In this document: piece after piece, positions 23,672-31,474 of the stretch
Position numbering within the stretch: the stretch's first letter is position 1
How the letters are laid out: each line of letters begins with the position of its first letter
Assembly: GCA_025462885.1 (NCBI GenBank)
Contig: JAOAPN010000002.1
Location: 434,001 to 498,000 of the forward strand
Reading direction: 5' to 3'
Origin: Acidobacteriaceae bacterium
Lineage (GTDB): Bacteria > Acidobacteriota > Terriglobia > Terriglobales > Acidobacteriaceae
Length of the DNA stretch: 64,000 nucleotides
The notes under the pieces: generated by a model
What the model saw: only the letters and a program-made list of their open reading frames with translations
Told to the model about the DNA's origin: nothing
Databases searched by the model: none
Made by a program: the position numbers and the translations under genes

Positions 23672-25045
23672 ATGCAGGTTTCGGCGTCGAGCGGCAGGGC
23701 GGGGGAGAAGGCGGACAGCGCGGGACAGCCGGTGTTTCCGGTGGGGCAGATGGCGCTGTTTGTGCTGGTGACGGTGCTGTTCTTTCTGTGGGGGATGTCG
23801 AATAACCTGACGGATATCCTGGTGCAGCAGTTCAAGAAGTCGTTTGAGCTGTCGCAGTTCGGTGCCCAGTTGGTGCAGACGGCGAACTTCTTTGGGTACT
23901 TCTGCATGGCGATTCCGGCGGCGCTGGTGATGCGGCGCTGGGGATATAAGACCGGCATGGTGATGGGGTTGGTGCTGTTCGGGAGCGGGATGGTGCTGTT
24001 CTGGCCGGCGGCGGTGCAGGGGCAGTATGGGATGTTCCTGGCGGCGCTGTTTGCAGTGGGCTGCGGGGCCTCGGTGCTGGAGACGGCGGCGAATCCTTTT
24101 ATGGCGCAGTTCGGGCCGGCGGCGACGTCGGAGCGGCGGTTGAATTTTGTGCAGTCGTTCAACCCTCCGGGGACGGTGCTGGGAGTGATCGTCGGGGCGA
24201 AGTATATTTTCTCGGGCGTGGAGTTGACGGACTCCCAAGTGGCTGTGAGGAAGGCTGCCGGAACGTATACGGCCTATCTGCATGATGAGTTGATGCGGGT
24301 GGTTCCGACGTACCTGGTGCTGGGATCGCTGGTATTGCTGTTTGCGCTGGTGCTTTCGCGGATGAAGTTTCCTTCGATGCGTAGCGCCGACGATGATCTA
24401 AGCAAGGCGGAGGATCAGGGGAGCTTTGGGGAGCTATTGCACTATCCGCACCTTTGGTTCGCGGTGCTGGCGATTTTTTGCTGTGTGGGGGCGCAGGTGG
24501 CTACGTGGAGCAGCCTGATTCCCTATATGAAGCAGTACACCAATGTGAGTGAGCGGACGGCAGCGGGCTACCTGACGGCGACGCTGATTGCGATGATGGT
24601 GGGGCGATTTGTGACGACTCCGCTGATGAAGTACATTCAGGCGAGCAGATTGCTGGGGATGTATGGCGCGGTGAATGTGGTGCTGATTCTGCTGGCGGTG
24701 ACGCGTCCGGGAATGCTGGGGGCGTATGCGATTGTGGCGAGCAGCTTCTTCCTGTCGATTATGTTCCCGACGATCTTTGCGTTGGGGTTGAAGGGGCTTG
24801 GAGCGAATACGAAGCTGGCTGGGTCGTTCCTGGTGATGGCGATTGTGGGGGGTGCGGTGTTTCCGCCGGTGCTTGGATTTATCGCGAAGCAGACGGGGAG
24901 TTTGGCTGCTGGATATGTTGTTCCGGCGATGGGGTTTGTTGGGGTTTCGTTGTATGGATTTCTTGCGGAGCGGGTTAGGCCAACGCCGGGGAATACGAGT
25001 CCGGATGCCGGGCCGCTGGTTGCTGCGCGGGGGCATGGGGTTTAA
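23672..25045 (+). CDS. fucP: FucP-like L-fucose:H+ symporter (MFS)
   Basis: The product is 457 residues from ATG 23672 with GGAG upstream. There are twelve predicted membrane helices. The N-terminal FFLWGMSNNLTDILVQQFKK and FGYFCMAIPAALVMRRWGYK are close to FucP, as is the block ETAANPFMAQFGP and NFVQSFNPPGTVLG. It imports L-fucose or a similar 6-deoxy sugar with protons. Position after a fuconolactonase-like enzyme and a dehydrogenase indicates a non-phosphorylating fucose route. Dehydratase and aldolase genes are not in the window. Confidence 0.88.
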   Translation: MQVSASSGRAGEKADSAGQPVFPVGQMALFVLVTVLFFLWGMSNNLTDILVQQFKKSFELSQFGAQLVQTANFFGYFCMAIPAALVMRRWGYKTGMVMGLVLFGSGMVLFWPAAVQGQYGMFLAALFAVGCGASVLETAANPFMAQFGPAATSERRLNFVQSFNPPGTVLGVIVGAKYIFSGVELTDSQVAVRKAAGTYTAYLHDELMRVVPTYLVLGSLVLLFALVLSRMKFPSMRSADDDLSKAEDQGSFGELLHYPHLWFAVLAIFCCVGAQVATWSSLIPYMKQYTNVSERTAAGYLTATLIAMMVGRFVTTPLMKYIQASRLLGMYGAVNVVLILLAVTRPGMLGAYAIVASSFFLSIMFPTIFALGLKGLGANTKLAGSFLVMAIVGGAVFPPVLGFIAKQTGSLAAGYVVPAMGFVGVSLYGFLAERVRPTPGNTSPDAGPLVAARGHGV

Positions 25046-25101
25046 AAGCCATACCTGTTGCTATTGGTATGGAGCAAAAACAACTGCAAGTGCAAAAGCA
25101 A

Positions 25102-25169
25102 AATACAGGGGTTCTGACGGTTACCGATCTACGGGCTGGTCCGCTCCGTTTGAAGAATACAGGGGTTCT
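25102..25169 (+). repeat. Direct repeat AATACAGGGGTTCT (two copies)
   Basis: Identical 14-mers at 25102-25115 and 25156-25169, in the spacer after fucP. The second is followed by CGCTTCGCTCAGAATGACGA, which reads like a dispersed repeat; a shorter relative, ACAGGGATGACTCAGAGTGAC, occurs at 18756-18776. Confidence 0.6.
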
Positions 25170-25237
25170 TCGCTTCGCTCAGAATGACGACCGTTCTATG
25201 GTCGATGCAAAGCAACAAGGAAGCAGTTCTAACTGCC

Positions 25238-25295
25238 TAGTGCGCGCTGACGCCGGGCGGGCGCTACTTCGTAGGGTGTTGGACGCTTCGCGTGT
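25238..25295 (+). repeat. Dispersed 60-bp palindromic repeat, copy B
   Basis: Same family as 13788-13848. It keeps GCCGGGCGGGCGC, CTACTTCGTAG and GGACGCTTCGCG, with GTGTT in place of GTATT. It lies just past the stop of the membrane-protein gene at 25304. Confidence 0.85.
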
Positions 25296-25303
25296 GTGTG
25301 CTT

Positions 25304-26077
25304 TTAGAAGTGGCGTAGGGTGTCGATGGGGGTCGGGGGGCGGGGGGAGTCGGAGCCGGGGGGTGGCGGCTCGACGATCGAGGGGCCGTCTCCGACGAGG
25401 TCGCTGTTCTTCTCGATGGAGCGGCTGACGAGATCGCGGGAGCCGAGGCCAATGGCCAGCGAGAGTGTGAGTACGATGCCTCCAAAGAGGATGCCGAATG
25501 CAAGGTCGACTACGGTTCCGCCGATCTGCAGGTGGTCGAGGACCATGGCGGCGGTGAGGACGAGGACCAGCCACTTGATTCCGTGGGAGAGGAAGCGTGC
25601 GTACTGGAGGCGGGCGTTAACTGCGCCGATCAGGACGGAGCGCGACAGGAAGCGGGCGATGAGGTTTCCGAGGAGCAGGATGAGGATCGCTCCGACGGAG
25701 TGGGTGAGGTAGGGGAGCAGGAAGACGGAGATGTCTGTGCCGCCGGAGTATGCGGCATCGAAGGCGGAGATGCCGATGATGACACCCAGAAAAGCACAAC
25801 CCCAGAAGACGAAGCGGGTGACCAGCACGGTGGGGCTGTGGGATGGGGACCACTCCTGGATGTTGCTGATGGCAGCGGCGGCTTGATTGCGGGCGAGGCG
25901 CTCGTCGAATTTGACGGCTACGAGGATGCGGCGCATCAAGGCCGCGAGACCGAAGCCGATCAGGGTGAGGAGAAGGATCGCGACCAGCAGGGCGACCAGG
26001 CCGGGGAAGAAGCTGGCGAGCTTGAAGAGTACGCGGTGGGCGGACTGACTGAGTGCTGAGTTCACTTGTTGCCACAT
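25304..26077 (-). CDS. Small-conductance channel-like membrane protein (conserved TM-helix family)
   Basis: The product is 257 residues. ATG 26077 has AAGGAG upstream. Hydrophobic segments occur at about 20-50 (FFPGLVALLVAILLLTLIGF), 85-105, 120-150 and 165-215. Segment 4 (LGNLIARFLSRSVLIGAVNA and later FGGIVLTLSLAIGLGSRDLV) resembles the pore-lining repeat of the conserved TM-helix (CmpX/MscS-related) family. The last 40 residues are proline-rich and cytoplasmic. A role in ion leak or osmotic response is plausible; no MscS beta domain is present. Confidence 0.7.
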   Translation of the reverse strand: MWQQVNSALSQSAHRVLFKLASFFPGLVALLVAILLLTLIGFGLAALMRRILVAVKFDERLARNQAAAAISNIQEWSPSHSPTVLVTRFVFWGCAFLGVIIGISAFDAAYSGGTDISVFLLPYLTHSVGAILILLLGNLIARFLSRSVLIGAVNARLQYARFLSHGIKWLVLVLTAAMVLDHLQIGGTVVDLAFGILFGGIVLTLSLAIGLGSRDLVSRSIEKNSDLVGDGPSIVEPPPPGSDSPRPPTPIDTLRHF

Positions 26078-26158
26078 AATGTCGTCTCCTTACGGGAGTA
26101 CTGCGGGGTGGATCTGGGGATAGAAAAACTGGAAGACCTAAAGACTTTGTTTATTTTT

Positions 26159-27427
26159 TTATGGATTGAATCGGTCCGGCCAACGCCAGCGCGAGACGAG
26201 GTATGCCTTGTCGTTCTCGAAGGTGGCGGCTAGTTCTTCAATATGCAGCTCGGGCGGAGTGCCTGCGTCGGCGAGGATGATGTGGGACGCGACCCAGGCG
26301 AGGTACAGGGGCGTGAGCGCACCCATGAGGTGTCCGCGATTGATGGTGCGGAGACGATGCGCGAGGATGAAGTCGTAGACGATGCGGGTCCAGAGGGCAT
26401 CGCTCATCCTGAAGCTGGCAGGAGGCATCAGCGAGAGGTGCTTGAGGCCGAGCAGTGTGTTGGGGGGAAGGACCAAGGCCCAGATCTCCTGCAGGTTGAT
26501 GTAGGCCAGCCGGAAGGAGGTGAGCATGGGAGAGACGTCCGGCCAACCCTCGGCGGGGCCGCGTTGCTGGAGAAGCTTTCGCTTGGGCTGGATGGTTCGG
26601 ACGCGCTGCCAGAAGGTGGCCTTGGTGTTGATGTCGAGGAAGAGCGAACCGGCGATCTGCGCGAGGAGCGCGTTTAGATCGATGGAGGCGGGCTGAGGAA
26701 GCTGGCGCGAGCCGATCTCGACCTCGGCGATGACATAGTTTGCGATGGCAGCTTCGGAGACGGGCCACAGGATGGACTCGCTTTGTCCCGAGGCAGTGTA
26801 GCTCTGGGCCACGGTGGCGAGACGTTCTGCCATACGCAAGGAGAGCCCCAGATCAATGGCGAGGGGGAAGCGCGGGCGCGCTCCGTAGAGCGCTCGGCTG
26901 ATGGGGTAGAGGATAGCGGAGTTGACCAGGCCTTCGTGGGGTCCGAGATCGTAGCGGGGCACGAGGAGGTCGGTCTCGGTTCCTAGGATTGCGGCGGCCA
27001 TGGCGCGAATGGATTCGGGAGTGAGCGATTGCGACTCGGGGCCGAGGATAAGGCAGTCGGTCGCCTGATGCTCCTGCGCCATTTTGAAGGTGTTGAGATA
27101 GTCGGCGGCGGTGAGGAAGAGGTTGCTGAGCGCGGGTGCCGGTGCGCTGTAGGGCAACAGGCGCAGGTTCGAGAAAGATTCACCGGCGACGGCGGGGTGG
27201 CTGGAGTCGGGGGTCGCCACGAGGACTGTCAGTCCGTCACTTTGCGCGGGGAAGGCCAGGGCCAGATTGGTTAGGGTGGCTTCCAGGGCCTCGGGTGGGA
27301 GGGTGGTCAGGCTGATGAGGAGGGTGCCTTGAGCGGACGGTGCAATCGCTGCGTCCGGCCGATCCGGGACGAGGATGGGCGCGGGCGTTTCGGAGTTCGC
27401 TGCTACGTTGCTGGGGGTAGAGGCCAT
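26159..27427 (-). CDS. GT2-like glycosyltransferase-related protein
   Basis: The product is 422 residues. The block LLVPRYDLGPHEGLVNSAIL followed by YPISRALYG and then PLAIDLGLS resembles the conserved core of a GT-A family near mannosylglycerate synthase, where the usual reading is close to YRRHxFDGxITN...YPLTRALYGxxxRQPIGGDFG. The basic YRRH/F-D residues and the GGDFG segment are altered here. The expected DxD metal motif after the strand DCLILGPES is not evident, so activity is uncertain. The C-terminal half is helical (about 290-415). Location next to TreS suggests a link to trehalose or compatible-solute metabolism. Confidence 0.55.
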   Translation of the reverse strand: MASTPSNVAANSETPAPILVPDRPDAAIAPSAQGTLLISLTTLPPEALEATLTNLALAFPAQSDGLTVLVATPDSSHPAVAGESFSNLRLLPYSAPAPALSNLFLTAADYLNTFKMAQEHQATDCLILGPESQSLTPESIRAMAAAILGTETDLLVPRYDLGPHEGLVNSAILYPISRALYGARPRFPLAIDLGLSLRMAERLATVAQSYTASGQSESILWPVSEAAIANYVIAEVEIGSRQLPQPASIDLNALLAQIAGSLFLDINTKATFWQRVRTIQPKRKLLQQRGPAEGWPDVSPMLTSFRLAYINLQEIWALVLPPNTLLGLKHLSLMPPASFRMSDALWTRIVYDFILAHRLRTINRGHLMGALTPLYLAWVASHIILADAGTPPELHIEELAATFENDKAYLVSRWRWPDRFNP

Positions 27428-27475
27428 CGGGTTATCCCGTCTTTCTTCGGTGTCACGGTTTCAGGGTAACGCTGA

Positions 27476-29275
27476 TCAGGATGCGTCGGGAACAACAGCA
27501 CGGCTTACGTCGGGTTGAGTTGCGGCTGTTTGAGGCACATCGATGGGGTGCAGGGCGATCTCTGCGGCTTCTTCATCGCTGATGGGTATGGGCGGCTGCG
27601 GCGCTTCCATCGCAGGCTGCAGTTCGAGCCAGAAAAAAGAGTACGGATTCAGGGTAATTGCATAAGGCTGATCCGTGATGGGTGGAAATGGCACATAGCC
27701 CAGCATTTCGACGGGCACCATGCTCTCATACTGCTTTAGATCGAGCAGTGCGGCCTGGGCGAAGCGGGAGAGATTGGCGACGCAGAGGACGGTTTCGCTG
27801 TGGCCGTCCGGACCTTCGTAGTGACGAATGTAGGCGAGTACTTTCCGGTTTGCGGGGCTCAGAAACTCCAGGGTGCCGCGACCGAAGACCTGGAAGAGCT
27901 TTCGCAACGCGATCATATTACGGGTCCAATGCAACAGCGACGACTGGTCGGAGAGCTGGGCCTCGACGTTGATCGCCTGATAGCCGTAGATGGGATCGAG
28001 GATGACGGGGAAGTACAGCCGCGCGGGGACGGCGGTGGAGAAGCCGGCGTTGCGGTCGGAGTTCCACTGCATGGGGGTGCGGACGCCGTTGCGATCGCCG
28101 AGGTAGATGTTGTCGCCCATACCGATCTCGTCGCCGTAGTACATGATGGGGGTACCGGGGAAGGAGAGCAGCAGGGAGTTGAGCAACTCGATGCGGCGGC
28201 GATTGTTGTCGACCAGGGGAGCCAGGCGGCGGCGGATGCCCACGTTGATGCGCATGCGGGGGTCGGCCGAGTAAGCGTAGTACATGTAGTCGCGCTCGTC
28301 GTCGGTGACCATTTCGAGGGTGAGTTCGTCGTGGTTGCGTAGGAAGATGCCCCACTGGCAGGAGGGCGGAATGTCAGGCGTCTGGGCCATGATGTCGGTG
28401 ATGGGCAGACGATCTTCCTGGCGGAGGGCCATGTACATGCGCGGCATCAAGGGGAAGTGGAAGGCCATCTGGCACTCGTCGCCGTCGCCGAAGTAAGGAC
28501 GGACGTCGGCGGGCCACATGTTGGCCTCGGCGAGTACGAGGCGATTGCTGTACTCCGCGTCCATTACGGCGCGGATTTCTTTGATCTTGACGTGGGTTTC
28601 GGGGACGTTCTCGCAACTGGTTCCGTCGCGCTCGACGAGGTAGGGGATGGCATCGAGCCGGAGACCGTCGACGCCCATGTCCATCCAGAAGCGCATGGCG
28701 TTGAGGACTTCTTCCATGACGCGGGGGTTGTCGAAGTTGAGGTCGGGCTGGTGAGAGAAGAAGCGATGCCAGTAGTACTGTTTCGCAACCTCATCCCAGG
28801 TCCAGTTGGACTTCTCGGTGTCGGTGAAGATGATGCGCACGCCCTCGTAGAGCTTGTCGGTGTCGGACCAGACGTACATGTTGCGTTCGGGCGAACCGGG
28901 GGGCGCGAGACGTGCGGCCTGGAACCAGGGATGCTGGTCGGAGGTGTGGTTGATGACCAGCTCGATGAGGACCTGCATGTTGCGCTGGTGGGCGGCGTCG
29001 AGGACGAGCTTGAAGTCGTTGAGGGTGCCGTAGGAGGGGTTGACGTCGTTGTAGTTGGCGATGTCGTAGCCGTCGTCGCGCAGGGGGGAGGGGAAGAAGG
29101 GGAGCAGCCAGATACAGGTGACGCCGAGATCCTGCAGGTAATCGAGGCGCGACATGAGGCCGGGAAAATCTCCGATGCCGTCGCCGTTCGAATCCTGGAA
29201 GGCGCGAACGTGCAGCTCGTAGATGACTGCGTCTTTATACCAGAGGGGGTCGGTGGCGCTGCCGGCTTTCTTCAC
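27476..29275 (-). CDS. treS: Maltose alpha-D-glucosyltransferase / trehalose synthase
   Basis: The product is 599 residues, a GH13 enzyme. Beginning WYKDAVIYELHVRAFQDSNG is typical of TreS. The (beta/alpha)8 barrel motifs are in order: ELVINHTSDQHPWF; GVDGLRLDAIPYL (nucleophile Asp); LVLAEANMWP (acid/base Glu); FLRNHDELTLEM (transition-state Asp). TreS interconverts maltose and trehalose and can feed the GlgE pathway. No fused maltokinase is present; the C-terminus is a short tail rich in Pro and acidic residues. It is divergent from the GH15 gene across 233 bp. Confidence 0.93.
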   Translation of the reverse strand: MKKAGSATDPLWYKDAVIYELHVRAFQDSNGDGIGDFPGLMSRLDYLQDLGVTCIWLLPFFPSPLRDDGYDIANYNDVNPSYGTLNDFKLVLDAAHQRNMQVLIELVINHTSDQHPWFQAARLAPPGSPERNMYVWSDTDKLYEGVRIIFTDTEKSNWTWDEVAKQYYWHRFFSHQPDLNFDNPRVMEEVLNAMRFWMDMGVDGLRLDAIPYLVERDGTSCENVPETHVKIKEIRAVMDAEYSNRLVLAEANMWPADVRPYFGDGDECQMAFHFPLMPRMYMALRQEDRLPITDIMAQTPDIPPSCQWGIFLRNHDELTLEMVTDDERDYMYYAYSADPRMRINVGIRRRLAPLVDNNRRRIELLNSLLLSFPGTPIMYYGDEIGMGDNIYLGDRNGVRTPMQWNSDRNAGFSTAVPARLYFPVILDPIYGYQAINVEAQLSDQSSLLHWTRNMIALRKLFQVFGRGTLEFLSPANRKVLAYIRHYEGPDGHSETVLCVANLSRFAQAALLDLKQYESMVPVEMLGYVPFPPITDQPYAITLNPYSFFWLELQPAMEAPQPPIPISDEEAAEIALHPIDVPQTAATQPDVSRAVVPDAS

Positions 29276-29508
29276 TCTCGTTGTCTCTTTCGCAGCGGCC
29301 AGACTGGAGCCGGGCCGCTGACTTGCCGTAATTCAAATGACGAAACTTTGCATCCAACCTGAAGGCGATGTGAATAAGTTCTTTTACAACATGCGTCTAG
29401 CTGATAGTGCCACTGTACTTCCAGATAGTAGAGATGCAGTCTGTGAAGCTGGCGTTTGCTGCAACTGATGGTACGCCAAGGATGTGACGAAGGCGGAGTG
29501 AGGGAAGT

Positions 29509-31317
29509 GTGGAACGAAAGAAGAGAGGCAGCCGGGCGCTGCACGGTTCGAAGATTGAAGACTATTGCTTGATCGGAGACTGCGAGACGGCGGCACTGGT
29601 CTCGCGGCACGGGTCGATTGACTGGCTTTGCTGGCCGGATTTCTCTTCGGGAGCTTGTTTTGCGGCTCTGCTGGGGACGAAAGATCATGGGTACTGGAGC
29701 CTGGCTCCGGTGGCGCGGCTGAAAGGATCCAGCCGGCAATACGTTCAGGGGACGATGATCGCGGAGATGACGTTCGAGACGCGAAGCGGGACGGTTTGCG
29801 TGACGGATTTTATGCCGCCGCGGGGGAAGAACTCTCACCTGGTCCGAATTGTCCGGGGAGTGAAGGGCCGCGTGCGGATGCGGATGGAACTGGCTCTGCG
29901 TTTCGACTACGGGCGGACGGTTCCGTGGGTGACGCAGGCGGATTTTGGACTGCACGCAGTGGCTGGAAACGATATGGCGGTGTTGCGGACTAAAGCCCCG
30001 CTGCGGGGCGAAGGGATGACGACGGTAAGCGAGTTTACGGTGGGTGCCGGGGAGTCGGTTAGTTTTGTGCTGAGCTATGCGGAGTCGCTGGCAGCAGTGC
30101 CGCGTGCTCTCGACCCGGATAAGGCTTTGCTGGACACGGAGCGGTTCTGGAGGGCCTGGGGGAAGAAGAGTTCTTATAGGGGAAAGTATGCGGAGGCGGT
30201 GAGCCGCTCGCTTCTGACATTGAAGGCGCTAACGTACAGGCCAAGCGGAGGGATTATAGCGGCGGTTACTACGTCTCTGCCGGAAAAGCTCGGCGGCACG
30301 CGGAACTGGGACTATCGCTTCTGCTGGCTGCGGGACACCGCTTTCACGCTGCTGGCGCTGTTGACTGCCGGGTATGAGGAGGAGGCGATCGCGTGGCGGC
30401 GCTGGTTACTGCGTACGATCGCTGGAGCGCCGGAACAACTGCAGACGATCTATGGGATTCGCGGGGAGCGGCAGGTGACGGAGTGGACCGCCGACTGGCT
30501 GCCCGGATATGAGCACTCCAAGCCGGTGCGGATCGGGAATGGAGCGGCCGGCCAGTTTCAACTTGATGTGTATGGAGAGGTCGCGGCTGCCCTGGCGCGC
30601 TTCCCGGTGGTGGAGGACGATATACGGGTTCCGGCGGGGAAGGTGCAGGCCAAGCTGATCGACCATCTGTGCCAGGTGTGGGAGCGGCCGGATGAAGGGA
30701 TCTGGGAGACGCGCGATGGGCGGCAACACTTTACGCACTCGAAGGTGATGGCGTGGGTGGCGCTGGATCGGGCGGTTCAATATCACGAGAAGTTCGATGG
30801 TGGGGGAGATGTGGCGCGGTGGAAGAAGAATCGCGACAGGATCCACCGCGAGGTGTGCGAGAAGGGTTTCAACAAGCGACTGAACAGCTTTGTGCAGGCG
30901 TATGGATCGACGGAGCTGGATGCGTCGTGTCTGCGGATTGTGCTGGTGGGATTTCTACCGCCGGAGGATCCGCGGATTCGCGGGACGGTCGAGGCGATTG
31001 AAGCCCGGTTGATGAAGGGCGGCCTGGTGCAGCGCTACGATACGAAGACGTCGGAGGACGGACTGCCGAGCGGCGAAGGTACGTTTCTGGCTTGCAGCTT
31101 CTGGATGGTGGCTAATCTTTGGTTGATAGGGCGCAAGGTGGAAGCGACGGCCATGTTTGAGCGGCTGTTGGATCTTCGCAATGAGGTTGGATTGATTGCA
31201 GAAGAGTATGACGTTCTGAAAAAGCGGCAGGTGGGGAACTTTCCACAGGCACTCTCGCACATTGCGCTGATCCATGCCGCATTTACACTTGCCGGACTCT
31301 GGAAGCCGCAGAGGTAG
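29509..31317 (+). CDS. GH15 family glucoamylase/trehalase-like hydrolase
   Basis: The product is 602 residues from GTG 29509 with GAGGGA upstream. The N-terminal beta-sandwich begins IEDYCLIGDCETAALVSRHG and SIDWLCWPDFSSGACFA. The (alpha/alpha)6 barrel carries GGTRNWDYRFCWLRDTAFTL and, near the C-terminus, EGTFLACSFWMVANL, where the general-base glutamate is expected. Bacterial members hydrolyse alpha-1,4-glucans, isomaltose or trehalose. No signal peptide is visible, so it is probably cytosolic. Position ahead of treY and treZ suggests a role in glycogen/trehalose turnover. Confidence 0.9.
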   Translation: MERKKRGSRALHGSKIEDYCLIGDCETAALVSRHGSIDWLCWPDFSSGACFAALLGTKDHGYWSLAPVARLKGSSRQYVQGTMIAEMTFETRSGTVCVTDFMPPRGKNSHLVRIVRGVKGRVRMRMELALRFDYGRTVPWVTQADFGLHAVAGNDMAVLRTKAPLRGEGMTTVSEFTVGAGESVSFVLSYAESLAAVPRALDPDKALLDTERFWRAWGKKSSYRGKYAEAVSRSLLTLKALTYRPSGGIIAAVTTSLPEKLGGTRNWDYRFCWLRDTAFTLLALLTAGYEEEAIAWRRWLLRTIAGAPEQLQTIYGIRGERQVTEWTADWLPGYEHSKPVRIGNGAAGQFQLDVYGEVAAALARFPVVEDDIRVPAGKVQAKLIDHLCQVWERPDEGIWETRDGRQHFTHSKVMAWVALDRAVQYHEKFDGGGDVARWKKNRDRIHREVCEKGFNKRLNSFVQAYGSTELDASCLRIVLVGFLPPEDPRIRGTVEAIEARLMKGGLVQRYDTKTSEDGLPSGEGTFLACSFWMVANLWLIGRKVEATAMFERLLDLRNEVGLIAEEYDVLKKRQVGNFPQALSHIALIHAAFTLAGLWKPQR

Positions 31318-31474
31318 GAGCATCAAAGGACTTAGAAGGCAGGACGGATGGGCGGTGGAGTTGGTACAACCTGTATTCCCATGCGGGACTCTAACCCTAT
31401 ATCTGGACAATTGTCATAACTTCTCTCTCTGAATCACTGTAACGCTTGTGCCGAAACTGATTGGTTGATGATTG

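Noticed and set aside
25102-25169. Possible CRISPR-like array
   Set aside because: Only two short direct repeats; no further units, spacers or cas genes in the window.
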